DNA of 64,000 nt. Source: DATFQI01 sp963816955 (lineage in GTDB: Bacteria; Actinomycetota; Thermoleophilia; Solirubrobacterales; Solirubrobacteraceae). Positions 36,964 to 44,655 of this stretch are shown here, one piece after another (the first letter of the stretch is position 1; every line of letters starts with the position of its first letter). A program made the position numbers and the translations under genes. The stretch is taken from assembly GCA_963816955.1 (NCBI GenBank), contig CAWFME010000004.1, positions 186,001 through 250,000 of the forward strand. Reading direction: 5' to 3'. The notes beneath the pieces were generated by a model that saw only the letters and a list, made by a program, of their open reading frames with translations, was not told the DNA's origin and ran no database searches.

Positions 36964-37335
36964 CTAGCCGCGTCCCGCCCAGGCGAGGCCGCCGATCGCG
37001 AACGGATCGACCTCGGCCGTGGTCTCGCCGCGCAGGCGCCCGGCCAGGCAGCGCCGCTGGCGCTCGGTCATGGTGCCGATGGTCTTCGTCTCGTTCATCG
37101 ACAGCTGGACGAGGAAGCGCCGGCAGCGCGTCCTGCCCCAGCGATGCTGGCTCATCAGCAGATCGGCGATCGTCATGCTCTCGGCCTCCCACGGGCAGTC
37201 GAGCACGATGTCCGCCACGGACAGCTCTCCGTCGGCCACCTGGCGCTTGAGCTCAGCGCGCGCCAGTCGCACCTTGTTGGCCTGGGCCAGCGCCTGCATG
37301 TGCTGCGGCGCTGGGGCTGTCGCGATTTCCGGCAT
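36964..37335 (-). CDS. mihF: Actinobacterial integration host factor (mIHF)
   Basis: A 123-residue nucleoid protein of the mIHF family, found only in actinobacteria. The family core is visible: a helical start ALAQANKVRLARAELKRQV, then a helix-two-turn-helix region MTIADLLMSQHRWGRTRC, RRFLVQLSMNETKTIG and a final MTERQRRCLAGRL. It bends DNA and affects replication and transcription. It ends with a short extension (EVDPFAIGGLAWAGRG). The ATG at 37335 has GGGGAGG 5 bases upstream. The leader is long and carries two strong hairpins, one directly against the ribosome site, which suggests control of its own translation. Confidence 0.85.
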   Translation of the reverse strand: MPEIATAPAPQHMQALAQANKVRLARAELKRQVADGELSVADIVLDCPWEAESMTIADLLMSQHRWGRTRCRRFLVQLSMNETKTIGTMTERQRRCLAGRLRGETTAEVDPFAIGGLAWAGRG

Positions 37336-37693
37336 GGAACCTCCCCCTGGCCCGCATCCAGCGGGCCGGTCGTACGTTGATCAGTTGAGATCGGGCGCAC
37401 ACGCGAGGGCTTCCAGGCACGGTCAGTCCACTTCCGAGCGAAAGCCGCCCTCCGGCGGCTTCCGTCCGGTCCCCCTGACATCGTGATCTCTTCCCCAGCG
37501 AGCGCGTCTGCGCTCGACCGGTCGCCAGGCTAGCCAGCCCTCGGCTCAGGAATCAACGCTCAACCACCCTCGGCATTCGCAAAAAGCGGGTGATTTATCG
37601 AGCTCTTCACCTTGTGCGTCCGCGGACAATGTATGGCGTCTGCAAACCGCGCTACAGAGCCGAAATCTGCTACACGCGACAGTTGACGGTGTG
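37336..37693 (-). promoter_or_regulatory. 358-base intergenic region: mIHF leader and promoter
   Basis: No gene is seen. On the minus strand a TAGCCT box lies near 37532-37537, which would give a leader of about 190 bases. Two hairpins follow: AAGCCGCC/GGCGGCTT (37442-37461, 4-base loop) and GGCCCGC/GCGGGCC (37349-37367, 5-base loop). The second ends one base before the ribosome site GGGGGAGG. The far half (about 37,540-37,690) is the most A+T-rich stretch in the window. Confidence 0.45.
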
Positions 37694-38929
37694 TTAACGC
37701 GGCAGCGGGCCGTGCTCCGCCTCGAAACGCTGCTTGACGTCGGCGAAGATCGCGAGCGCCCGGTCGAGCGTCTCGCGGTCGTGGGTCGCCATCACGCTCG
37801 TGCGCAGCAGCGCGCCCGCCGGCGGCACCGCGGGGTGCAGGGCGACGTTGACGTAGATGCCCGCGTCATAGAGAGCCTTCCAGAGCAGCACGGCCTTCCA
37901 GTCGTCGCCGACGACGACGGGCACGATCGTGGTCGTGTGCTCGTCCTCGATCACGTGGAAGCCGAGGTCCGCGAGGCCCGTCGAGAGGTAGGCGGCGTTC
38001 TCGAGCACGCGGGCGAACAGCTGCGGGCCCTCGTCTGAGCGGACGATGCGCAGCGCGGCGAGGGCGGCGCCGACGGCCGCGGGCACGGCGGCGGCGGTGA
38101 ACATGAAGGCCCGCGAGGAGACGCGCAGGTAGTCGATCACCTCGTGGCTGCCGGCGATGAACCCGCCGCAGGACGCGAGGCTCTTGGAGAACGTCCCCAT
38201 GCGCAGGTCCACGTCGCGCTCGACGCCGAGCAGCTCGCTCGCGCCCGCCCCGCGCGCGCCGAGCACCCCGGCGCCGTGGGCCTCGTCGACCATCAGCCTC
38301 GCGCCGTGCGCCCGGCAGAGCTCGACGATCCGCGGGAGGTCGGCGACGTCGCCCTCCATCGAGAAGACGCCGTCGACGACGACGAGCACGCCGCCGCCGT
38401 CCTCGCCGGCGCGGTCGAGCATCTTCTCGAGCTTGTCGAGCCGGCCGTGGCGGAACGGGCGCAGCTTGGCGCGCGACAGGAGGCAGCCGTCGAGGATCGA
38501 GGCGTGGTCGCCAGAGTCGGCGATCACCGTGTCGCCGGGGCCGAGGATCGTGCCCAGCGTGCCGACGTTGGCCTGGTGGCCCGTCGTGAAGACGATCGCC
38601 TCCTCGGTGCCCATCCAGTCCGCCAGCTCGGCTTCGAGCTGCAGGTGCAGGTCGATCGTGCCGTTGAGGAAGCGCGAGCCGGTCAGGCCGGTGCCGTAGC
38701 GGTCCAGCGCATCGCGCGCGCCGGCGATCACGCGCTCGTCGCCGGTCAGCCCGAGGTAGTTGTTGGAGCCGAGCATGATCCGCTCCGCGCCCTCCATCTC
38801 CACGACGGGACCGGCGGCCGATTCGAGCACGCGGAAGTAGGGGAGCAGGTCCGCTTCGCGGGCCGCGCGCAGCTGCTCGGCGCGCTCGTGGCCGCGGACC
38901 TTCTCGAAGACGTCGATCGCAGTGGGCAT
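37694..38929 (-). CDS. Serine palmitoyltransferase-like alpha-oxoamine synthase
   Basis: A 411-residue fold type I PLP enzyme. Family positions: NNYLGLTGDERV; YGTGLTGSRFLNGT, as in bacterial serine palmitoyltransferase (biotin-pathway relatives read GGSR); SGDHASILDGC with the histidine that stacks on PLP; MVDEAHGAGVLG with Asp and His; and GTFSKSLASCGGF with the catalytic lysine. The C-terminal YVNVALHPAVPPAGALLRTS-MATHD block resembles Bacteroidetes-type SPT. The expected reaction is condensation of serine with a long acyl thioester to 3-ketosphinganine. AON or KBL synthase is the alternative. It is divergent from a GNAT acyltransferase and FA2H-type hydroxylase with only 15 bases between starts, which supports a sphingolipid role. 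Confidence 0.75.
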   Translation of the reverse strand: MPTAIDVFEKVRGHERAEQLRAAREADLLPYFRVLESAAGPVVEMEGAERIMLGSNNYLGLTGDERVIAGARDALDRYGTGLTGSRFLNGTIDLHLQLEAELADWMGTEEAIVFTTGHQANVGTLGTILGPGDTVIADSGDHASILDGCLLSRAKLRPFRHGRLDKLEKMLDRAGEDGGGVLVVVDGVFSMEGDVADLPRIVELCRAHGARLMVDEAHGAGVLGARGAGASELLGVERDVDLRMGTFSKSLASCGGFIAGSHEVIDYLRVSSRAFMFTAAAVPAAVGAALAALRIVRSDEGPQLFARVLENAAYLSTGLADLGFHVIEDEHTTTIVPVVVGDDWKAVLLWKALYDAGIYVNVALHPAVPPAGALLRTSVMATHDRETLDRALAIFADVKQRFEAEHGPLPR

Positions 38930-38930
38930 G

Positions 38931-38936
38931 TAGGTT
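38931..38936 (+). promoter_or_regulatory. -10 element for GNAT gene, leaderless-type
   Basis: TAGGTT ends 8 bases before the GTG at 38945. It lies only 2 bases upstream of the divergent SPT-like start codon, so the two genes share a very compact promoter. Confidence 0.5.
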
Positions 38937-38944
38937 GCCGCTCC

Positions 38945-40111
38945 GTGTCAGTGGCCGTCTCGCCCGTCGCCTCGCGACGGGACCTCAAGGAGTTCATCGA
39001 GCTCCCGTACCGCCTGCACTCTACTTCCGAGATCTGGGTTCCCCCGCTCAAGCTCGAGCGGCGGTTCTTCCTGTCGAAGCGCTTCAACGCGTACTTCAGC
39101 CACGGCGACGCGCAGCTGTTCCTCGCCCGCCGCGACGGCCGCGTCGTCGGCCGCATCAGCGCCCAGTACGACGACGCCTTCAACGCCCACCACGGCAACC
39201 GCTGGGGCATGTTCGGCTTCCTCGAGCTCGAGGACGACCCTGAGATCCTCCCGCCGCTGCTCGACGCCGCGGAGCAGTGGCTGCTCGCGCAGGGCCGCGA
39301 GCACATGATCGGCCCGATGGACTTCACGATGAACGACGAGTCGGGCGTGATGATCGAGGGCTTCGAGCGCGTCCCGATGGTCAAGCAGCCGTGGCACCCG
39401 CCCTACTACCAGCGGCTCGCCGAGAACGGCGGCACGGGGCTCGGCAAGGCGATGGACCTGCTGATGTGGGAGCTGCAGATCGCCGACCGCGAGAAGATCC
39501 TGCCGATCATCTTCAAGCTCGCCGGCGAGGTCGAGCCGCGCCACGGGATCAAGCTGCGCAAGATGTCGCGCCGCTCGCTGCGCAAGGACATGGACCGCTT
39601 CGCCGACGTCTACAACTCGGCCTGGAGCGAGAACTGGGGCTTCTCGCCGTACTCGAAGAAGGACCTGGACGCCTACGCCCAGGAGCTCCACCTGGTCTTC
39701 GACCACCACTGGTTCATGGTCGCCGAGACGCCGGAGGGCGAGACCGCGGCCGTCGCGATCACGGTCCCCGACGTCAACCAGGTGCTGGCGAAGATGAAGG
39801 GCCGGCTGCTGCCGCTCGGCTGGTGGCACTTCCTGCGCAAGGGCCGCACGATCGACCGCGTCCGGGTCGGCTTCCTCGGCGTCAAGCCGCAGTTCCAGCA
39901 CACCGGCGTGGCGGCGAAGATGTACGTCGAGCACTTCGACATGGCCTCCGCGACGCCCCAGAAATGGGGCGAGATGGGCTGGATCCTCGAGACCAACACG
40001 AACATGAACAAGGCGATGGAGGCGATGGGCGGACGGGTCGTCCGGCGCTACCGGGTCTACGAGCGAGAACTGGGGGAAACCCCACTTACGCCCGCGCAGC
40101 CGAAGGGTTAG
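38945..40111 (+). CDS. GNAT-fold acyltransferase, candidate ceramide synthase
   Basis: A 388-residue member of a long GNAT-like family recognised by FIELPYRLHSTSEIWVPPLK, LFLARRDGRVVGRISAQYD, MIGPMDFTMNDESGVMIEGF, PWHPPYYQRLAENGG and the acyl-CoA loop region GFLGVKPQFQHTGVAAKMYV. Relatives are usually labelled N-acetyltransferase with no tested function. GNAT-fold acyltransferases act as ceramide synthase in studied bacterial sphingolipid pathways, and the neighbours here (SPT-like enzyme, ceramide-type hydroxylase) fit that role. This is inference, as I cannot align it to the characterised enzyme. Start GTG 38945 lies 8 bases from TAGGTT; the stop TAG doubles as the next promoter element. 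Confidence 0.68.
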   Translation: MSVAVSPVASRRDLKEFIELPYRLHSTSEIWVPPLKLERRFFLSKRFNAYFSHGDAQLFLARRDGRVVGRISAQYDDAFNAHHGNRWGMFGFLELEDDPEILPPLLDAAEQWLLAQGREHMIGPMDFTMNDESGVMIEGFERVPMVKQPWHPPYYQRLAENGGTGLGKAMDLLMWELQIADREKILPIIFKLAGEVEPRHGIKLRKMSRRSLRKDMDRFADVYNSAWSENWGFSPYSKKDLDAYAQELHLVFDHHWFMVAETPEGETAAVAITVPDVNQVLAKMKGRLLPLGWWHFLRKGRTIDRVRVGFLGVKPQFQHTGVAAKMYVEHFDMASATPQKWGEMGWILETNTNMNKAMEAMGGRVVRRYRVYERELGETPLTPAQPKG

Positions 40112-40114
40112 CGT
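40109..40114 (+). promoter_or_regulatory. -10 element formed by a stop codon (TAGCGT)
   Basis: The TAG ends the GNAT gene. The hexamer ends 7 bases before the ATG at 40122. Confidence 0.5.
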
Positions 40115-40121
40115 TCGTGGC

Positions 40122-40739
40122 ATGCGTCGTTCCGAGTACCTGAAGGCCTCCCCGCCGATGTTCGAGTCCGGGTTGCTGGACCGTTTCACCCGCGTGCATC
40201 CCGCGGTCCCGGCGCTCATCTACCTCCCCGTCATCGCCCTCCTCTTCGGCACCGGCGTCGGGCGCGTCGGCGCCCTCAGCGCGCTCGGGCTCGCGCTCGG
40301 GGGCTACGCCGTCTGGACGCTGACGGAGTACTGGCTGCACCGCGTCGTCTTCCACTTCGAGCCCGAGGACGGGCTCGGCGCGCGGCTGCACTGGATGATC
40401 CACGGCGTCCACCACGACCACCCCAACGACCCGATGCGCCTGGTCATGCCGCCGTCGGCCAGCATCCCGCTGGCGCTGCTGTTCGGCGCGCTGTTCTGGG
40501 TCGCGCTGGGCGGGGACGCCGCGACCGCCTTCACCGCCGGGTTCCTGGCGGGCTACCTGGCCTACGACATGATCCATTACGCCGTGCACCACCACGTGCC
40601 GCGGACGGCGGTCGGCAAGCGGCTGCGCGAGCTGCACATGCGCCACCACTTCCAGGACCACGAGCGCGGCTTCGGCGTCAGCGCCCCGTACTGGGATCGC
40701 GTGTTCGGCACTGCGCCGCGGCCGCGAGCCCGGAGCTAG
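40122..40739 (+). CDS. Fatty acid/ceramide 2-hydroxylase (FA2H/SCS7-like)
   Basis: A 205-residue membrane di-iron enzyme. It has four helices and the histidine clusters of the fatty acid hydroxylase superfamily: EYWLHRVVFHFEP, HWMIHGVHHDHPNDPMRL, DMIHYAVHHHVP and LHMRHHFQDHERGFGVS. The segment HGVHHDHPNDPMRLVMPP is close to the FA2H/Scs7 signature, enzymes that put a 2-hydroxyl on the N-acyl chain of ceramide. Most other members (sterol or carotene hydroxylases) differ there. Placed next to an SPT-like enzyme and a GNAT acyltransferase, it probably finishes a 2-hydroxyceramide. The N-terminal cytochrome b5 domain of the yeast protein is absent, as in other bacterial forms. Confidence 0.8.
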   Translation: MRRSEYLKASPPMFESGLLDRFTRVHPAVPALIYLPVIALLFGTGVGRVGALSALGLALGGYAVWTLTEYWLHRVVFHFEPEDGLGARLHWMIHGVHHDHPNDPMRLVMPPSASIPLALLFGALFWVALGGDAATAFTAGFLAGYLAYDMIHYAVHHHVPRTAVGKRLRELHMRHHFQDHERGFGVSAPYWDRVFGTAPRPRARS

Positions 40740-40777
40740 TCGCAAACATCCGGGAGACCCGTCATGCTGTCTCGTTC

Positions 40778-41065
40778 GTGAGCGAGACGCCTGAGGAGTC
40801 CCAGGAGGAAGAGGTCGTGGACGGGCTGCCGGTGCCGGCGGCCCCCGCGGTGGTCGAGCCGGCACTGCCCGCGCCGGTCCCCGCCCGTCAGGCGGCCGCG
40901 CTGGCGGCGACCGGGTTCGTCGCGGGCGCGGCGACGGTGGCGGTCGTGCACCGGCGCCGCAGCCGGGTCCCGCGCCGCAAGCGCAAGAAGGCCAAGAACG
41001 GGCTGGGCGACATCGTCGCCTCCAACTCGTTCCTGGTCGACGTCCACCTACTGCGACGCGACTGA
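40778..41065 (+). CDS. Small membrane protein with acidic start and basic tail
   Basis: A 95-residue protein: acidic start (SETPEESQEEEVVDG), an Ala/Pro/Val-rich stretch, one membrane helix (AALAATGFVAGAATVAVV), a very basic segment (HRRRSRVPRRKRKKAKNG) and a hydrophobic end (IVASNSFLVDVHLLRRD). Function unknown. CATGCT, a weak -10 match, ends 9 bases before the GTG. It follows the hydroxylase by 38 bases and could belong to the lipid module. Confidence 0.5.
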   Translation: MSETPEESQEEEVVDGLPVPAAPAVVEPALPAPVPARQAAALAATGFVAGAATVAVVHRRRSRVPRRKRKKAKNGLGDIVASNSFLVDVHLLRRD

Positions 41066-41093
41066 GACCCGCCCCGGGTCCGGGCACGGCCGC

Positions 41094-42062
41094 ATGATCG
41101 AGCTTCGGGTCGAGGTGGTGCCGCCATGGCCGTTCCGGCTCGGCGGCGGCTCGGCCGACGGGCTGATGCGCCGGCGCGGGGCCTCGCTGCAGCGGCTGAT
41201 GCACCTGCGCGGGGAGCGCGTGCACGTCGGCGTCATCCAGCCCGCGCCCGAGCGGGTGCTGTTCGCCGCGCGGGCGCGTACCGAAGAGGCGGCCGCCGAG
41301 GGCATCGCCCGGATGCGCTTCGCGACCGGCGTCGACGACGACCTGCGCCCGTTCCACGACCGCTTCAAGTCCGATCCGGTGATCGGCAAGGCGGTGCGGG
41401 CCAACCCGCGGCTGCGCGTGCGCCGCCGGCCGCTGCCGTGGGAGGCGCTGCTGGCCGCGGTCACCGAGCAGCTGATCGAGTTCGAGCGCGCGGTCGCGAT
41501 CCAGCGGCGGATGATCGCGGTGCTCGGGCACCGCTGCACCGAGACCGGGCTGCGCGACGGGCCCGACGCGGCCGCCGTCGCCGCGGCGGCGCCGGCGCGG
41601 CTGGCGTCGTTCGACCTCGCGCCCAAGCGGGCGATCGCGCTGCGCCGCGTGGCGGTGGAGGTCGCCGCGGGCCGCGCCGACCTCGAGGCCGCCGTGTGCG
41701 GTCCGCCGGGGGCGGCCGAGGCAGCCGCCCGGCGGCTGCTGGGGATCACGGACATCGGCCCGTGGACCGTCGAGATCCTGGCCCTCCACGGGCTCGGGCG
41801 CCACGACGTCATCCCCGCCGGCGACCTGGGGTTCATCAAGCTGGTCGGCCGGCTCACCACGGGCCACCCGAAGGCGCGCGCCGAGGTCGCCGAGGTGCGC
41901 GAGTTCTTCGCGCCCTACGGCGAGTGGAAGGGCCTCGCCGGCGAGTACCTGCGCTACGCGTGGGCCTCGGGACTCAGTCCAGACCTGACACGCCCGGGTC
42001 GAGCCCCTCGCCCGGCAGGAACTCGTTGGTCAGCGCCCGCGCCGCGTTCGGCGGCCGCTTGA
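41094..42062 (+). CDS. DNA-3-methyladenine glycosylase II (AlkA-type HhH-GPD)
   Basis: A 322-residue helix-hairpin-helix glycosylase that removes alkylated purines from DNA. The hairpin and active site are LLGITDIGPWTVEILALHGL and HDVIPAGDLGFIKLVGRL, where GD holds the catalytic aspartate. The N-terminal 100 residues resemble the AlkA-N fold (DDLRPFHDRFKSDPVIGKA). The protein should end soon after EYLRYAWASGL; the last 35 residues (RPGRAPRPAGTRWSAPAPRS) look unconstrained and overlap the convergent ThiY-like gene by 89 bases, so a small sequence error near 41975 is possible. Confidence 0.85.
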   Translation: MIELRVEVVPPWPFRLGGGSADGLMRRRGASLQRLMHLRGERVHVGVIQPAPERVLFAARARTEEAAAEGIARMRFATGVDDDLRPFHDRFKSDPVIGKAVRANPRLRVRRRPLPWEALLAAVTEQLIEFERAVAIQRRMIAVLGHRCTETGLRDGPDAAAVAAAAPARLASFDLAPKRAIALRRVAVEVAAGRADLEAAVCGPPGAAEAAARRLLGITDIGPWTVEILALHGLGRHDVIPAGDLGFIKLVGRLTTGHPKARAEVAEVREFFAPYGEWKGLAGEYLRYAWASGLSPDLTRPGRAPRPAGTRWSAPAPRSAAA

Positions 42063-43020
42063 GCAGCCCGTTCTCCTCCATCCAGCGCCCGTAGGCGTCC
42101 CACTGGCGGGGGTCCTGCCAGCCGAACGGCCTGTCCTCGTCGGCGGGGAAGAAGACCGGCAGCGTTGCCTTCACGGCCGCCTCCTGCAGCTTGCGGTCGA
42201 GGCCGTTGGAGGCCTTCATCAGCGCGTCGACGCCCGTGGCCGGGTCCTTCTCGAGCAGCCGGTGCCCGCGCCCGGTCGCCTGTAGGAAGCGGCGGATGCG
42301 CGAGGCGCCGTCCTCGTCGAGGTTCTCCCTGCGGGTGACGAACACCAGCTCGGCGTAGGGCGGCACCCCGAGCTCGTCCATCTTGAGGATCACCGGGTCC
42401 TTGCCGCGGCGCTGCAGGTCGGTGCCCTCGTAGTTCCAGAAGGCGCCGAGGGTGGCGTCGACGCGCTTGGCGATCAGCGGGCGCGAGAAGTCGAAGCCGA
42501 CGTTGGTCTCCTTGATCGAGCCGGGGTCGACGCCGGCCTTCTCGGCGATCGTGCGCAGGTAGGCGGACTGGTAGGCGATGCCGGCCGTGCCGACCCGCTT
42601 GCCCTCGAGGTCCTTCGCGCTGCGGATCCCGCCGCCCGGCAGCGCCATCAGCGAGGTCAGCGGCTTCTGGACGAGCGCGCCGACGGCCACGAGGTCGTCC
42701 GCGCCCTTGTCGCGGGCCAGCAGCAGCTCGGGCTCGTAGGAGATCACGAGGTCGGCGCGGCCCGCTCGCAGGAGCTTCAGCGGGGCGGCGGGGTCCGGTG
42801 GCGCCTTGATGTCGACGTTCAGCCCGGCGCGGTCGTACTCTCCGCTCGCCCGGGCGGCGTAGAGCCCCGCGTGGTCGGCGTTGGGGAAGTAGTCGAGCAC
42901 GAGTCGCAGATCCTCGCGCTCGGCGCCGGACGCGCCGTCGCCGGGCTCCTCCTTGGCGCCGCAGCCGGTGACGGCGACGGTCAGCAACGCGGCAAGTGCG
43001 AGCGCGAGCGGGCGTCTCAT
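41974..43020 (-). CDS. ThiY-like substrate-binding lipoprotein (thiamine precursor uptake)
   Basis: A 348-residue NMT1/THI5-like binding protein. The lipobox is LLTVAVTGCGAKEE. The mature N-terminus, RLVLDYFPNADHAGLYAARA, and DPAAPLKLLRAGRADLVISY with EPELLLARDKG and VGALVQKPLTSLMALP match ThiY-type proteins that bind the thiamine pyrimidine precursor. The ATG at 43020 has GAGGAGG 4 bases upstream. It is the last gene of a three-gene importer operon behind a TPP riboswitch, which settles the pathway. The start overlaps the permease stop (ATGA). Confidence 0.86.
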   Translation of the reverse strand: MRRPLALALAALLTVAVTGCGAKEEPGDGASGAEREDLRLVLDYFPNADHAGLYAARASGEYDRAGLNVDIKAPPDPAAPLKLLRAGRADLVISYEPELLLARDKGADDLVAVGALVQKPLTSLMALPGGGIRSAKDLEGKRVGTAGIAYQSAYLRTIAEKAGVDPGSIKETNVGFDFSRPLIAKRVDATLGAFWNYEGTDLQRRGKDPVILKMDELGVPPYAELVFVTRRENLDEDGASRIRRFLQATGRGHRLLEKDPATGVDALMKASNGLDRKLQEAAVKATLPVFFPADEDRPFGWQDPRQWDAYGRWMEENGLLKRPPNAARALTNEFLPGEGLDPGVSGLD

Positions 43021-43766
43021 GGTCCTCCTCGGGGGGCGGTTCGGGGCGTCCAGTCCACGACGCGCCGCTCGAGCAGCGCGAACAGTCCGTACAGGGCGAT
43101 CGCGAGCGCGAACAGCAGGACGGTGGCGGCGAACGCGCGCGCCGTCTCGAGCTGCCCGTTGGCGATCAGCAGCGTGTGGCCCAGCCCGCGGTCCGAGCCG
43201 GCCCACTCGGCGAACACCGCGCCGATCACGGCCACCGCGGCGGCGATCTTCACGCCGGTGAACGTGGCCGGCAGCGCGCTCGGGGCCTCCAGCAGGGTGA
43301 GCCGGCGCCAGCGCGAGGCGTCGAGCGAGCGCAGCAGCTTGCTCGCGTCCCGGTCGACGTCGCGCAGGCCGTCGTAGAGGTTGATCGTCACGGGGAAGAA
43401 GCAGACGAGCGCGACCATCAGCACCTTCGGCGCCAGGCCGAAGCCGAGCACGAGGATCAGCAGCGGCGCGATCACGGGGATCGGGACGGCCTGCGAGCCG
43501 ATCACGAGCGGCCGCAGCGTCCGCCGCACCGGTCCCCACAGGTGCATCGCGAACCCGAGCGCGGCGCCGAGGGCCAGCGCGGCGGCCAGCCCGAGCACGA
43601 CCTCGCCCGTCGTGACCAGCAGGTCCTCGGCCAGGATCCCGCGGTCGGTCCACAGCGCCTGCGCGACGTGCGTCGGCGCGGGCAGCAGCAGCTCGTCCAC
43701 GAGCCCGGCCCGCACGATCGCCTCCCAGCCCGCGAGCCCCGCGACGACCAGCAGCAGCGCCGCCAT
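43017..43766 (-). CDS. ThiX-like ABC permease
   Basis: A 249-residue permease of the SsuC/ThiX type with about six helices (LVVAGLAGWEAIVRAGLVD, VVLGLAAALALGAALGFAM) and the EAA loop around RSLDASRWRRLTLLEAPSALP that docks on the ATPase. It moves the ligand delivered by the lipoprotein across the membrane. Its start overlaps the ATPase stop (TGATG) and its stop overlaps the lipoprotein start, so the three subunits are co-translated. Confidence 0.86.
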   Translation of the reverse strand: MAALLLVVAGLAGWEAIVRAGLVDELLLPAPTHVAQALWTDRGILAEDLLVTTGEVVLGLAAALALGAALGFAMHLWGPVRRTLRPLVIGSQAVPIPVIAPLLILVLGFGLAPKVLMVALVCFFPVTINLYDGLRDVDRDASKLLRSLDASRWRRLTLLEAPSALPATFTGVKIAAAVAVIGAVFAEWAGSDRGLGHTLLIANGQLETARAFAATVLLFALAIALYGLFALLERRVVDWTPRTAPRGGP

Positions 43767-44478
43767 CAGGCGAGCTCCCGCTGCTCGATCGCGCCCAGCG
43801 CGCGCTCGCGCAGCTCGACCACCGCGAGGTCGGTGCGGGCGCGCGGTCGCGGCAGGTCGACCTCGATCGTCTCCACGACCCGCCCGGGCCGGGGGAGAGC
43901 AGCACGATCCGGTCGGCGAGCAGCACCGCCTCCTCGACGTCGTGGGTGACGAGCAGGACGGTCCGCGGCTCCTTCAGCAGGGCGTCCGCGAGCCAGCGCT
44001 GCATCTGGCCGCGCGTGAGCGCGTCGAGCGCGCCGAACGGCTCGTCCAGGCACAGCACCGGCCGCCCGGCCAGCAGCGTGCGCAGGAACGCCACGCGCTG
44101 GCGCATCCCGCCCGAGAGCTCCGCGGGCCGCGAGCGCTCGAAGCCCTCCAGCCCGAACGCCGCGAAGTGCTCGTGGGCGGCCTTGCGGGCGTCGCGCTTG
44201 GAGGTGCCGCCCGCCCGCAGCGCCAGGCCGGCGTTGTCGAGCGCGCTCAGCCACGGCAGCAGCCCGTCCCGCTGCGGCATCAGCGCCGCCGGCGGAGACG
44301 CCACGGTGCCGGCGTCGGGCTCCGCGAGCCGGCAGACCAGCTCGAGCAGCGTCGACTTGCCGCACCCGCTCGGGCCGACCACCGCCACCGTCTCGTTCGC
44401 GCCGGCCCCCAGCGTCACGCCGTCGAGCGCGACGACGTCGCCGTAGGCCTTCCTCACCGAGGTGAGCTCGAGGTCCAC
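43766..44478 (-). CDS. ThiZ-like ABC ATPase (frameshift near 3' end)
   Basis: About 237 residues. Walker A GPSGCGKST, signature LSGGMRQRVAFLRTLL, Walker B VLCLDEPFGALDALTRGQ and the switch histidine in LLVTHDVEEA. Near 43893 one base is missing: IVLLSP should continue RPGRVVETIEVDLPRPRART and end at TGA 43766. The GTG start at 44478 lies 5 bases after GGAGGGA, which is at the same time the conserved 3' end of the TPP aptamer, so ligand binding should hide the ribosome site. First gene of the importer operon. Confidence 0.84.
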
Positions 44479-44573
44479 ACCACTCCCTCCGCGGGCATTA
44501 CCCCACAGGTTCGAAGGGTCAGCGCCGGGGTCCGTGGGCGCTATCTCAGCCCGCTTCCGCGAGCCCCCCTGGT
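44479..44573 (-). promoter_or_regulatory. TPP riboswitch (THI element)
   Basis: On the minus strand the conserved parts appear in order: GGGCTGAGATAG, GACCCTTCGAACCTGTG and GGGTAATGCC followed by CGCGGAGGGA. ACCA at the 5' end pairs with TGGT at the 3' end to close P1. GGAGGGA doubles as the ribosome site of the ThiZ-like gene, which suggests translational control. A TACGCT box at 44588-44593 fits a promoter just upstream. Confidence 0.9.
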
Positions 44574-44655
44574 TTTGCTTGGCATCCAGCGTACTAGCGA
44601 CCGGAGCGCCGGGCCGCGGGCGGCCGGCGCCGGCGCGAGCGGCGCCCGGCCCCGG

